Assembly: GCF_042683405.1 (NCBI RefSeq)
Contig: NZ_JBHUJS010000003.1
Span: 496,001-560,000, forward strand
Direction of reading: 5' to 3'
Length of the DNA stretch: 64,000 nt
Source of the DNA: Telluria sp042683405
GTDB lineage: Bacteria > Pseudomonadota > Gammaproteobacteria > Burkholderiales > Burkholderiaceae_D
The position numbers and the translations under genes were made by a program. Of the stretch, positions 8,971-17,513 are shown piece by piece; positions within the stretch are counted from its first letter, which is position 1, and each line of letters begins with the position of its first letter. The notes beneath the pieces were generated by a model. That model had not been told where the DNA came from, did no database searches, and saw only the letters and a list, made by a program, of their open reading frames with translations.

Positions 8971-9297
8971 TCAGGAGCCGGCCCAGGGCGTGCCGAACAC
9001 GCCGACCGCCAGTTCCGCCCAGGTGAAGAAGAACACCAGGAACAGCACCACGCCGACCGCAATCCGCTGCCCCGTGGTCTTCACCATGCGCGACCCGGCC
9101 ACGTACAGCAGGCCGATGGTCGACAGCAGGATGCCCATGACGATGAAGTCGGTTTCGTCCCAGTTGACTTCCGTGTTGAACTGCATCGCGACCAGCGGGA
9201 TGAGCAGGAGCAGCCCCGTGACAAGGAAAACCGTCAGGATGCTCCTGCCGAGGGGTGGTTTCACGTTGAGTTCACGGTCGCCGTTCATGGTTGCCAT
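8971..9297 (-). CDS. Small three-helix membrane protein, unknown function
   Basis: 108 residues. After a short hydrophilic N-terminus there are three hydrophobic segments: SILTVFLVTGLLLLIPLVAM, FIVMGILLSTIGLLYVAG and IAVGVVLFLVFFFTWAELAV. An AAGGAG ribosome-binding site (complement of 9307-9312) sits correctly before the ATG at 9297. The acidic loop between helices 1 and 2 (NTEVNWDETDF) likely faces outside. I do not recognise a family. It is convergent with cytochrome b561 and about 100 bases from the next minus-strand gene's end. Confidence 0.65.
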   Translation of the reverse strand: MATMNGDRELNVKPPLGRSILTVFLVTGLLLLIPLVAMQFNTEVNWDETDFIVMGILLSTIGLLYVAGSRMVKTTGQRIAVGVVLFLVFFFTWAELAVGVFGTPWAGS

Positions 9298-9394
9298 TGT
9301 TGTTCTCCTTGCAGTGAGTAGTGTGTCAGTGCGCTCACTGTAGCGCTGCAATGTGAAGGCACGATGCACCCGGCGTGAAGCCGTCCGCCCTGGC

Positions 9395-9868
9395 CTACTT
9401 CTTCTGGATCTTGTTGTGGATGTCGTTCACCGCCATCACGGCGGCAGAACCATAGAACTTGTGATATTCGGCCACCATCTCGCCATTGATGATCACCGGG
9501 TCGGTCGCGACCCAGGTTTTGGCCGTCTCGATATCCGGCGTGTTGAAGACGAAGATGCCACGGCGCCCTTCGACACCATCCAGCGGCCCGGCCAGCACCA
9601 GCTTCTTCTCCCCCGCCAGCCGCTCCATGTTGGCGAAGTGGCCCTTGAACATCTGCGCGCGGGCGTCCTTGTCCGCCACCTTGTTCGGGCCGGTCTTGAG
9701 GATCACCAGCACGTACTGGCGCATGCCGCGCTCGTCGCCGCCGAGCGACTTTGCCAGTTCGGCGTCATACGCGGCGGCAGGCGCTGCGGCGGGCGGGGTT
9801 TGCGCCGCAGCGGACGCCATTGCACAGGACAGGGACATGCAGACAGCGAGGGCCGACTTCTGCCACAT
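9395..9868 (-). CDS. Exported YciI-like protein
   Basis: 157 residues with a cleavable signal peptide (MWQKSALAVCMSLSCAMASA, Ala-rich cleavage region). An ~95-residue YciI/EthD-like ferredoxin fold follows: YVLVILKTGPN, KGHFANMERLAGEKKLVLAGPL, and GRRGIFVFNTPDIETAKTWV. Export is unusual for YciI-like proteins, which are mostly cytoplasmic, but secreted versions exist in Gram-negative genomes. Start at 9868 is set by a GGAGAA ribosome-binding site and the signal peptide; the upstream extension of the frame runs through the hairpin repeat at 9952-9986 and is not coding. Function unknown. Confidence 0.75.
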   Translation of the reverse strand: MWQKSALAVCMSLSCAMASAAAQTPPAAAPAAAYDAELAKSLGGDERGMRQYVLVILKTGPNKVADKDARAQMFKGHFANMERLAGEKKLVLAGPLDGVEGRRGIFVFNTPDIETAKTWVATDPVIINGEMVAEYHKFYGSAAVMAVNDIHNKIQKK

Positions 9869-9951
9869 AGGATTCTCCGGAGAGGGTTGGTATGGACGTC
9901 GAGTGTAGCAGGCCGATGTCGGCACAACAACGCGCCCCGCGCAGCCGAGTG

Positions 9952-9986
9952 TGGCGGAATCGGCCCATTCATGGCCGATTCCGCCA
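9952..9986. repeat. 35-bp hairpin repeat, copy 1
   Basis: A perfect inverted repeat: 14-base arm TGGCGGAATCGGCC at 9952-9965, loop CATTCAT at 9966-9972, and the complementary arm at 9973-9986. A second copy of the same length and loop lies at 37708-37742. It sits between an exported YciI-like gene and a lipoprotein gene, both on the minus strand. Confidence 0.8.
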
Positions 9987-10010
9987 ACCGCCCTGACACC
10001 GGAACCCGGC

Positions 10011-10796
10011 TCAGGCCCGGTCGGGGCTGGCGGCCGCCGCATGGATTGGCGAATTCTTGCGGTAGCGCGACAGGAACACCAGCGCCCCCAGCGGAAGCGA
10101 GAACGCCAGGATGGTCGGTCCGGCCAGGTGGAAGAAATAGCTCGCGCTCAGGATCTGGAACGCGACGGGCGACACGTCCAGCTGGCCCGTGTGCCAATTG
10201 AGGCTGATCTTGCCCACGCCGACGAGGATGGCAATGATCCAGAGCCATTTCCTGCGCAGCCCCTTGGTGCGCACGCACTTGACCAGCGCGACCAACGACA
10301 CCAGGAAGGCCGCAACGGTGGCGGCGAGGACCGTCCACTGGAGCGCGCCGGCGCCTTCGATCGTGAGTCCGCCCTGTTCTTCCAGCGGGACCTGCTGCGG
10401 ATGGACATAGAGGCCGACGATCTTGCGGACGCCGTCGCGCTCATCCACCGACACCGTCACGACGATCGATTTGCCGCCGATGATGTATTCGAACAGCGAG
10501 CCGTCGCTGGTCACGCCGTTCTGCATCCGCCTCTGGTACTGCACCAGGTGGACCGAATCCGGCTCACCGGGCGGGATCGCATCGGCCATTTGCGCAAGCG
10601 TCTTCCGGCCCAGCGCCTTGCCCTTCAGCGAATCGTCCAGCTCCGCTTCCAGCGCAGCGAAGTCGCGGCTGCGCAGCTTGGCGATATGGCTTTTCGCCTC
10701 CGCCTGCACTTCGGCAGGCGCGAGCTTCTCGACCATCGCGTATTTGTCGCACCCGCCCAGGATCAAGGCGAACAGCATCAGTCCAAGAAAGCGCAT
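10011..10796 (-). CDS. Putative lipoprotein with C-terminal membrane helices, unknown function
   Basis: 261 residues. The N-terminus MRFLGLMLFALILGGC ends in a lipobox (LGGC, Cys16), so signal peptidase II processing is likely. A soluble region to about residue 150 includes KLRSRDFAALEAELDD, a pattern seen in small secreted DUF3887-like proteins. Three to four hydrophobic segments follow (LQWTVLAATVAAFLVSLVAL, LWIIAILVGVG, a Phe-rich segment and TILAFSLPLGALVFLS). GGGAG lies directly before the ATG. The combination of lipid anchor and C-terminal helices is uncommon. I do not recognise a named family. Confidence 0.7.
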   Translation of the reverse strand: MRFLGLMLFALILGGCDKYAMVEKLAPAEVQAEAKSHIAKLRSRDFAALEAELDDSLKGKALGRKTLAQMADAIPPGEPDSVHLVQYQRRMQNGVTSDGSLFEYIIGGKSIVVTVSVDERDGVRKIVGLYVHPQQVPLEEQGGLTIEGAGALQWTVLAATVAAFLVSLVALVKCVRTKGLRRKWLWIIAILVGVGKISLNWHTGQLDVSPVAFQILSASYFFHLAGPTILAFSLPLGALVFLSRYRKNSPIHAAAASPDRA

Positions 10797-10880
10797 CTCC
10801 CACCCCCGTTATGATTGTGTTACCAAATCATAACAGCGTCAGCGACTGGCGGTTACCCTGGGGGCGCCGGAGCGGAAGGC

Positions 10881-11489
10881 TTACTCGGGACGGTCGTCCT
10901 GCGCGATGTACAGCGCCTGCTCCAGTCCCAGCGCAAAGCCGGCAATGGTCGCGGCCTGGTCGGTGCCGTTGATGACGCGGCGCGCCTCCAGGTAGTCCGT
11001 CTCGTCGGGGTTGATGAAGGTGCCGAGCCGCCGCCCGGTGAACAGCCCTTCGCGCATCCCGATCGACATGATGCGGTAGGCCGTCAGCGGATCGAGCGCG
11101 CGGTCGGGCTCATCGAGCAGGCCGTCGCCCAGCCCGAGCCGGCGGCCGAGGTTGTAGTAGTTGGTGCGCCCGGTGATCTGCACGTAGCCGCGCCCCTTGT
11201 AGCGCTTGCCGTCGCCCGGCACCACGTTGCCGAGCCTCGCACCCAGCGGCGTGTTCGGCTCGTACTTGAAGAAGTAGCCGTCGTTGCCGTACTCGGCGAC
11301 CGGCATCCACACGTCCGCGCACTCATGCTTGACGGTGGCCAGCATGTACGCGGCGATGCGGATGTCGTCGATGGCGGGATCGAGCTGGATATAGCCGAGC
11401 AGGACGTCGAGGCCGCTGCGCTTGGGCGCGGCGAGCGGCCCGAAACGCTCTTCGTAGGCGAGGAAGAAGCTCTGGTGGTGGAACCACAT
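10881..11489 (-). CDS. GH19-family chitinase/lysozyme-like enzyme
   Basis: 202 residues. The glycoside hydrolase family 19 signature KGRGYVQITGRTNY is at about 98-111. The catalytic-Glu motif HE is at 55-56 (VKHECADVW) and further acidic residues follow (AEYGNDG). Such small bacterial and phage GH19 proteins cleave chitin or peptidoglycan. I prefer the internal ATG at 11489 because GGAGG (complement of about 11495-11499) precedes it by five bases. Upstream ATGs at 11501 and 11516 would place that site inside the gene. There is no signal peptide and no holin or other phage gene nearby, so export, if any, must use another route. Confidence 0.8.
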   Translation of the reverse strand: MWFHHQSFFLAYEERFGPLAAPKRSGLDVLLGYIQLDPAIDDIRIAAYMLATVKHECADVWMPVAEYGNDGYFFKYEPNTPLGARLGNVVPGDGKRYKGRGYVQITGRTNYYNLGRRLGLGDGLLDEPDRALDPLTAYRIMSIGMREGLFTGRRLGTFINPDETDYLEARRVINGTDQAATIAGFALGLEQALYIAQDDRPE

Positions 11490-11611
11490 GATGGCCTCCA
11501 TCGTTGGCTGGCACATCCTGAGCTTAGGCTTGCGACCCCCGTCGCCGTTGATTTATCTAAACAATTTGCGGAATGGACGCAGCGTTTCTTGCGATCCGTC
11601 GCGTTTGACGC

Positions 11612-12772
11612 TCACCTTCGCGGCGCGATGACTCCGCGCCCGGCGAAAGCGTCGATGCGCTCGCCGGACAGGCCCCAGGCGCGCAGCACGTCGGCGGGAC
11701 TGGCCGGATTCCCGGCAGCCCTGGGCATGTCCGCGGCAGTGCGGCTGAAGCGCGGCGCGGGCGCAGGCTGCACGACCCCATCGATATCGACGTAGGTGCC
11801 GCGCGCGTGGTTGTGCGCATGCTGCGGCGCCTCGTCGATGTCGAGCACCGGCGCGAAGCAGGCGTCCGATCCTTCCAGCAGCGCGCACCACTCATCGCGC
11901 GTGCGCTGGCGCATCAGCGCCGCCAGCTTGTCGCGCAGCGCCGGCCACATGACCGGATCGTTCTGCCGCGCGAAGGCGGGATCGTCGATGCCGGCCGCTT
12001 CCAGCAGGCGCCGGTAGAACTGCGGTTCGATCGCGCCGATGGCGACAAATTTGCCGTCTGCGCAGGCGTAGGTGCCGTAGAAGTGCGCGCCGCCGTCGAG
12101 CATGTTGGCGCCACGCTCGCGGCTCCAGGCGCCGGCCGCGCGCATGCCGTACACCATGGCGCCCAGCGTGGCGGCGCCATCGACCATCGCGGCATCGACC
12201 ACCTGGCCTTTGCCGGACGCCTTTGCTTCGAGCGCGGCGCAGACGACGCCGAATGCGAGCATCATCCCGCCTCCGCCGAAGTCCCCCAGCAGGTTCAGGG
12301 GCGGATCGGGGGGCGTGCCGGGACGGCCCATCGCCGCCAGCATCCCGCTCAGCGCGATGTAGTTGATATCGTGGCCGGCCGCCTGCGACAGCGGACCTTC
12401 CTGGCCCCATCCGGTGACGCGGCCATACACCAGGCGCGGATTGCGGCCGAGGCACACATCGGGGCCAAGGCCGAGCCGCTCCATCACGCCCGGCCTGAAA
12501 CCTTCGACCAGGATGTCGGCGCCGGCCACGAGTTCGAGCACCAGTTCGCGCGCGCCCTCCTGCTTGAGGTCCAGCGCCAGCGTGTCACGGCTGCGCGCCA
12601 TGACATCGAACTTCGTGCCAAGGATGGGAAACGGGTTAGGCGCGCCGGGTGTGGCCTGGCGGTCGATGCGGATCACGTGCGCGCCCATATCCGCAAGCAT
12701 CATGGCCGCGAACGGGCACGGGCCGATACCCACCATTTCCACGACCCTGATTCCCGCCAGCGGACCCGCCAT
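11612..12772 (-). CDS. Alpha-methylacyl-CoA racemase (CoA-transferase family III)
   Basis: 386 residues of the CaiB/BaiF fold. The catalytic residues of alpha-methylacyl-CoA racemase are conserved: His134 in AGHDINYIALSG, Asp164 in LLGDFGGGG and Glu249 in GAIEPQFY. These align with His126, Asp156 and Glu241 of the mycobacterial enzyme with a constant offset of eight. It epimerises the 2-methyl branch of acyl-CoAs so that S-specific oxidases or dehydrogenases can act. The ribosome-binding site AGGAG overlaps the stop codon of the acyl-CoA dehydrogenase gene, so the two are co-transcribed. This is the last gene of the minus-strand cassette that begins with an SCP-x-type thiolase. Confidence 0.92.
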   Translation of the reverse strand: MAGPLAGIRVVEMVGIGPCPFAAMMLADMGAHVIRIDRQATPGAPNPFPILGTKFDVMARSRDTLALDLKQEGARELVLELVAGADILVEGFRPGVMERLGLGPDVCLGRNPRLVYGRVTGWGQEGPLSQAAGHDINYIALSGMLAAMGRPGTPPDPPLNLLGDFGGGGMMLAFGVVCAALEAKASGKGQVVDAAMVDGAATLGAMVYGMRAAGAWSRERGANMLDGGAHFYGTYACADGKFVAIGAIEPQFYRRLLEAAGIDDPAFARQNDPVMWPALRDKLAALMRQRTRDEWCALLEGSDACFAPVLDIDEAPQHAHNHARGTYVDIDGVVQPAPAPRFSRTAADMPRAAGNPASPADVLRAWGLSGERIDAFAGRGVIAPRR

Positions 12773-12780
12773 GCCAACTC

Positions 12781-13926
12781 CTAGAGTGAACGCGCGATGA
12801 TCTCTTTCATGATCTCGTTCGCGCCACCGTAGATGCGCTGCACGCGCGCGTCAACGTACATCTGCGCGATCGGATACTCGAGCATGTAGCCGTAGCCGCC
12901 GAACAGCTGCACGCACTGGTCCACCACCTTGCACTGCAGGTCGGAGATCCAGTACTTGGCCATGGAGGCCTGCACGGTATCCATGCGGCCCGCCAGCATG
13001 TCTTCGACGCAGCGGTCGATGAAGATGCGCGCAATGGTGGCCTCGGTCTTGATCTCGGCGAGCACGAAGCGGGTGTTCTGCAGTTCGATCAGCGGCTGCC
13101 CGAACACCTTGCGTTCGCGCGTGTGTTCCAGCGTCAGGCGCAGGGCTCGCTCGATGGAGGCGACGCCGCACACGCCGAGGATGGTGCGCTCGTACGGCAG
13201 CTCCTGCATCAGCTGCGCAAAGCCCTTTCCTTCCACGCCGCCCAGCAGGTTCTCGCGCGGCACGCGGGCGCCGTCGAAGAACAGCTCGCAGGTGTCCTGC
13301 CCTTTCTGTCCGACTTTTTCCAGGATTCGGCCGACGCGGAAACCACCGCCGCAATTCTTCGTTTCCAGCAGCAGCAGCGAAATGCCCTTGCCGCCCGCGG
13401 CCGGATCGGTCTTGGCGACGACCAGGATCAGGTCGGCCAGGTAGCCGTTGGAGATGAAGGTCTTCGAGCCGTCGACGACGTAATGGTCGCCAGACAGGCG
13501 CGCAGTGGTGCGCACGCCTTTGAGGTCGGAGCCGGCGCCCGGTTCGGACATCGCAATCGCCGCGACCATCTCGCCGCTTGCCAGCTTGGGCAGGTAGTGG
13601 CGCTTCTGCTCCTCCGTGCCCTGGTTAAGGATGTAGTGCGCGACGATCGCATGCACGTGGATGCCGAACGCCGTGTCGCCCGCATCGCTCAGTTCCTCGA
13701 ACACGATGGCCTGGTGCGCGAAGCTGCCGCCCGATCCGCCATATTCGTCCGGGATATCGGCCAGCAGCATGCCCATCTCGCCTGCCTTGTTCCAAAGCGC
13801 GCGGTCGACGTGCTGCTGCTCGCGCCAGCGCTCCTGGTGCGGCACGATTTCTGCGTCGATGAAGCGCCGTACCGCGGTGCGGAAGCCGTGCAGCTCCTCA
13901 TTCATCCATGGGGACGCGGTTTGCAT
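12781..13926 (-). CDS. Acyl-CoA dehydrogenase, long-chain (LCAD) type
   Basis: 381-residue flavoprotein that introduces the 2,3-double bond in acyl-CoA. The signature AIAMSEPGAGSDLKG is at about 124-137 and KTFISNG at 155-161. The C-terminal IYGGANEIMKEIIARSL replaces the YEGT catalytic motif of medium-chain enzymes and matches the long-chain/isovaleryl group. In that group the base is a Glu in helix G; here Glu246 in ELPYER fits. AAGGAG precedes the ATG at 13926 and overlaps the stop of the thiolase gene. Longer in-frame extension to 14196 reads through the thiolase and is not coding. Confidence 0.92.
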   Translation of the reverse strand: MQTASPWMNEELHGFRTAVRRFIDAEIVPHQERWREQQHVDRALWNKAGEMGMLLADIPDEYGGSGGSFAHQAIVFEELSDAGDTAFGIHVHAIVAHYILNQGTEEQKRHYLPKLASGEMVAAIAMSEPGAGSDLKGVRTTARLSGDHYVVDGSKTFISNGYLADLILVVAKTDPAAGGKGISLLLLETKNCGGGFRVGRILEKVGQKGQDTCELFFDGARVPRENLLGGVEGKGFAQLMQELPYERTILGVCGVASIERALRLTLEHTRERKVFGQPLIELQNTRFVLAEIKTEATIARIFIDRCVEDMLAGRMDTVQASMAKYWISDLQCKVVDQCVQLFGGYGYMLEYPIAQMYVDARVQRIYGGANEIMKEIIARSL

Positions 13927-13937
13927 TGCGCGGCTCC

Positions 13938-15122
13938 TTACACCGACTGGTACATCGTCACGACACAGGCGCCGCCCAGCCCCAGGTTGTGCTGGAGCGC
14001 GGTGCGCGCGCCTGCCACCTGGCGCGCGTCCGCGCTGCCGCGCAGCTGGTGCGTCAGCTCGTAGCACTGCGCAAGGCCGGTGGCGCCGAGCGGATGGCCT
14101 TTCGACAGCAGCCCGCCGGAAGGATTGGTGACGACCGTGCCGCCATAGGTGTTGCCGCCTTCGGTGATGAACTTGTCGGCGCCGCCTTCCGGGCACAGGC
14201 CCAGCGCTTCATAGGTGATCAGCTCATTGTGCGCAAAGCAGTCATGGAGCTCAACCACGTCCAGGTCCTGCGGACCGATGCCGGTCTGCTCGTAGACCTG
14301 CTGCGCGGCGGCGCGGCTCATGTCGTAGCCGACCACCCGCATCATGTCGTTCGAGTCGAAGGTGCCGGGGCGGTCGGTGGTCATGGCCTGGCCAGCGATG
14401 ACCACGTCGGCGCGCAGCTTGTGCTTGCGCGCGAATGCTTCGGACACCAGTACCGCGGCGGCCGCGCCGCAGGTGGGCGGGCATGCCATCAGGCGCGTCA
14501 TCACGCCCGGCCAGATCGTGGGCGCGTTCATCACGTCTTCCGTGCTGACCTCCTTGCGGAACAGCGCCAGCGGATTGTTCACCGCATGGCGGCTGGCCTT
14601 GGCGCGCACCTTTGCGAACGCTTCCAGCGGGGTGCCGTACTTTTCCATGTGTGCCAATCCCGCGCCGCCGAAGTAGCGCAGCGCCAGCGGGATCCCGGGC
14701 ATGCCGACCAGGCGGTCGGTGACCTCGTCGAACGGGTCGAACGGGCTCGGACGGTCGGTGAACACGGAGGCAAGCGCGCCGGGGCTCATCTGCTCGAAGC
14801 CGAGCACCAGCACGCAGTCGGCCGCGCCGCTTTCCACGGCCTGGCGGGCGAGGAACAGCGCGGTGGAACCGGTGGAGCAGTTGTTGTTGACGTTGAAGAC
14901 CGGGATGCCGGTCATGCCCACCTTGTACAGCGCCTTCTGGCCGCTGGTGGAGTCGCCGTACACATAGCCGCAGTAGGCCTGCTGCACGTCGTCATAGCCG
15001 ATGCCGGCATCGTCCAGCGCCGCGCGGGCGGCGATCGAGCCCATCTCGTCGTACGGCGCGCTGGCGCCCGGCTTGGCGAACGGGATCATCCCGACGCCGC
15101 TGACAAAGACTTTGCTGCCCAT
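13938..15122 (-). CDS. SCP-x-type thiolase / lipid-transfer acetyl-CoA acetyltransferase
   Basis: 394 residues, the length of the SCP-x thiolase branch. Catalytic Cys82 lies in NVNNNCSTGSTAL. The second-half motifs HDCFAHNEL and GHPLGATG carry the active-site histidines, and the protein ends with NLGLGGACVVTMYQ. This branch favours branched or bulky 3-ketoacyl-CoAs (pristanoyl, sterol side-chain). There is no C-terminal sterol-carrier domain. Start at 15122 is supported by GGAGGAAAG before the ATG. It is the first gene of the minus-strand cassette with acyl-CoA dehydrogenase and racemase. Confidence 0.9.
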   Translation of the reverse strand: MGSKVFVSGVGMIPFAKPGASAPYDEMGSIAARAALDDAGIGYDDVQQAYCGYVYGDSTSGQKALYKVGMTGIPVFNVNNNCSTGSTALFLARQAVESGAADCVLVLGFEQMSPGALASVFTDRPSPFDPFDEVTDRLVGMPGIPLALRYFGGAGLAHMEKYGTPLEAFAKVRAKASRHAVNNPLALFRKEVSTEDVMNAPTIWPGVMTRLMACPPTCGAAAAVLVSEAFARKHKLRADVVIAGQAMTTDRPGTFDSNDMMRVVGYDMSRAAAQQVYEQTGIGPQDLDVVELHDCFAHNELITYEALGLCPEGGADKFITEGGNTYGGTVVTNPSGGLLSKGHPLGATGLAQCYELTHQLRGSADARQVAGARTALQHNLGLGGACVVTMYQSV

Positions 15123-15307
15123 TGCTTTCCTCCGCGATGACCCGGCCGGTGCGGCCCTGCGTCCGATTATAGGCTGGCGCCTGGGGCCATTTTGGCAATT
15201 AATTAGAGGAACTCTTCTTGTCCCGGCGGGGCGTTCCAAGCGGCGCCCCGCCACCGGCGAAGCGACACACGTCAATAAAGGGATGTCAGCTCCGCAATTT
15301 CATGTCA

Positions 15308-15330
15308 TAATGCGAATCATTCTCATTATC
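15308..15330 (+). promoter_or_regulatory. Fur-box-like iron operator
   Basis: The stretch TAATGCGAATCATTCTCATT followed by ATC closely resembles the Fur consensus built from NATWAT hexamers (GATAATGATAATCATTATC). It ends 26 bases before the start of the TonB-dependent siderophore receptor, so iron-loaded Fur would block its transcription. The divergent thiolase gene starts 186 bases away and may or may not be affected. Confidence 0.8.
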
Positions 15331-15356
15331 GTTTGTCTTCAAACTGAAAGGTCTTC

Positions 15357-17495
15357 ATGTTCAGCTCGCAACCACGCCGCCCCGCAGGCCGCTTCCAACC
15401 CCGCCCACTGGTTTCCGCCCTCCGCATCATGCTGCTGGCATTGCCCGCCGGCGCCGCGCCACTGGCGTTTGCGGACGACGTCCCGCAGGAAGTACGCATT
15501 GTCGGAACCGCGGAAGGCACCTATGGCGTGAAAGCGACCACCACGGCCACCAGGACCGACACTCCCCTGCTCGATACGCCGCAGTCGGTCACGGTGATCA
15601 CGAAGGAACTCATCGAAGACCAGGCGATGCTGAGCATCTCCGACGCCATCCGCTACGTCCCGGGCATCGTGCCGGCGCAAGGCGAAGGGAACCGCGACAC
15701 TGCCGTCTTCCGGGGCAATAGCTCCACGTCCGACTTCTATGTCGACGGCATGCGCGACGACGTGCAGTACTACCGCGACTTCTACAACATCGACAGCCTG
15801 GAAGCGCTGAAGGGATCGAATGCGATGATCTTCGGCCGCGGCGGCTCGGGCGGCGTGATCAACCGCGTCACCAAGACCCCGCAATGGCGCCATATCGGGC
15901 AGGCGTCCGTGACGCTCGGGTCCTACCGCAACCGCCGGGCGACCGTCGACGTGGGCGACGCCATTAACGAAGACGTCGCGTTCCGCGTCAACGCGCTGGC
16001 CGAGGACTCCGGCAGCTATCGCGACCAGGTCGGCATCCGCCGCTTCGGCATCAACCCGACGCTCGCCTTCCGCATCGGCGAGCGCACCAGCGCGGTCATC
16101 GGCTACGAGCATTTCAAGGACGAGCGCGTGGCCGACCGTGGCATTCCATCGTTCCAGAACAGGCCGGTCGACACCGATGTGTCGACCTTCTTCGGCAGCG
16201 CCGAGGGCAGCCCGACCTGGGCCGACGTCGACGCTTTCAGCGCGTTGGTCGAGCATGATTTCGGCAACGGCGTCTCCCTGCGCAACCGGACCCGCCACGC
16301 CGACTACGACAAGTTCTACCAGAATATCTTCCCGGGCGCGGTGAATGGCGCGGGCACGATGGTGTCGATCTCCGCGTACAGCAATGCCACGCAGCGCAAG
16401 AACTTCTTCAACCAGACCGACCTGACGTTCGACCTCCAGACCGGGAAGGTCAGGCACACGCTGCTGGCCGGCGTGGAGCTGGGCAGCCAGGAGTCGGACA
16501 ACAAGCGCCTCACCGGCTACTTCCTCGGCCTGGGGCCGACCGTTACGTCGGCCAGCGTACCGGTGTCGAACCCGGTGCCGACGCAGCCTGTCACGTTCAA
16601 GCCATCGGCAACGGACGCCGACAACCACGGCAAGGCCACGGTGGCATCCGTGTACCTGCAGGACCAGATCGAACTGAGCCCGCAGTGGCTGGCGGTGCTC
16701 GGCCTGCGCTATGACCGCTTCAAGGTCGACTTCCTCAACAACCGTACCGGCGCCACGATCGAGCAGACCGACACCCCGGTGTCGCCGCGCGCTGGCCTGG
16801 TGTACAAGCCGCTGCCAACGGTGTCGCTCTACGGCAGCTACAGCGTGGCTTACGTGCCGCGCGCAGGCGAGCAGCTGTCGTCCCTGACCGCCACCAACAA
16901 GGCCTTCGATCCGGAGGAATTCAGGAATGTCGAATTCGGCGTCAAGTGGGATGCCGCGCCGAACCTCGCGCTGACCGCAGCGGTGTACCGGCTCGATCGC
17001 AGCAACGTGGTGATTACCGATCCGGCCGACGCCACCCGCTCGATCCTGGTCGACGGCCAGCGCTCCAAAGGCCTCGAACTGGGCATCAGCGGCAATGTCA
17101 CGCGCGCATGGAGCGTGATGGGCGGCTATGCGTACCAGGACGCGACGATCACCACCAGCCAGTCGGCGACGGCGAAGGCCGGTGCGCGCCTGGCGCAGGT
17201 GCCGGAACATTCGCTCTCGCTGTGGAACCGGTACGATTTCACGCCGGCCTTCGGCGCGGCGCTGGGCGTGGTGTACCGCGGCGACATCTTCGCCTCGACC
17301 AGCAATACGACCAGCCTGCCCGCATTCACGCGCGTTGACGCTGCGCTGTACTACAAGGTCAGCGACGCGCTGCGCCTGCAGCTGAACGTGGAAAATGCAT
17401 TCGACAGGAAGTACTACGCGTCCGCCCACAGCAACGACAACATCACGCCGGGTTCGCCGCGCGCGGCGCGTCTCGGCCTGACCGGCAATTTCTAA
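15357..17495 (+). CDS. TonB-dependent siderophore receptor
   Basis: 712-residue outer-membrane ferric-siderophore transporter. A long signal peptide ends near Ala39 (PLAFA/DD). A TonB-box-like segment EVRIVGT follows at about 45-51, then a plug domain (TPLLDTPQSVTVITKELI; VFRGNSSTSDFYVDGMRDD; GSNAMIFGRGGSGGVIN) and a 22-strand barrel ending in the terminal aromatic SPRAARLGLTGNF. The plug motifs match the FhuA/FhuE/FpvA-like siderophore group. GAAAGG precedes the ATG by five bases. A Fur-box-like site lies just upstream. No siderophore synthesis or TonB/ExbBD genes are nearby, so it may take up xenosiderophores. Confidence 0.92.
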   Translation: MFSSQPRRPAGRFQPRPLVSALRIMLLALPAGAAPLAFADDVPQEVRIVGTAEGTYGVKATTTATRTDTPLLDTPQSVTVITKELIEDQAMLSISDAIRYVPGIVPAQGEGNRDTAVFRGNSSTSDFYVDGMRDDVQYYRDFYNIDSLEALKGSNAMIFGRGGSGGVINRVTKTPQWRHIGQASVTLGSYRNRRATVDVGDAINEDVAFRVNALAEDSGSYRDQVGIRRFGINPTLAFRIGERTSAVIGYEHFKDERVADRGIPSFQNRPVDTDVSTFFGSAEGSPTWADVDAFSALVEHDFGNGVSLRNRTRHADYDKFYQNIFPGAVNGAGTMVSISAYSNATQRKNFFNQTDLTFDLQTGKVRHTLLAGVELGSQESDNKRLTGYFLGLGPTVTSASVPVSNPVPTQPVTFKPSATDADNHGKATVASVYLQDQIELSPQWLAVLGLRYDRFKVDFLNNRTGATIEQTDTPVSPRAGLVYKPLPTVSLYGSYSVAYVPRAGEQLSSLTATNKAFDPEEFRNVEFGVKWDAAPNLALTAAVYRLDRSNVVITDPADATRSILVDGQRSKGLELGISGNVTRAWSVMGGYAYQDATITTSQSATAKAGARLAQVPEHSLSLWNRYDFTPAFGAALGVVYRGDIFASTSNTTSLPAFTRVDAALYYKVSDALRLQLNVENAFDRKYYASAHSNDNITPGSPRAARLGLTGNF

Positions 17496-17513
17496 GATGA
17501 CCGGGCTGCGGCG

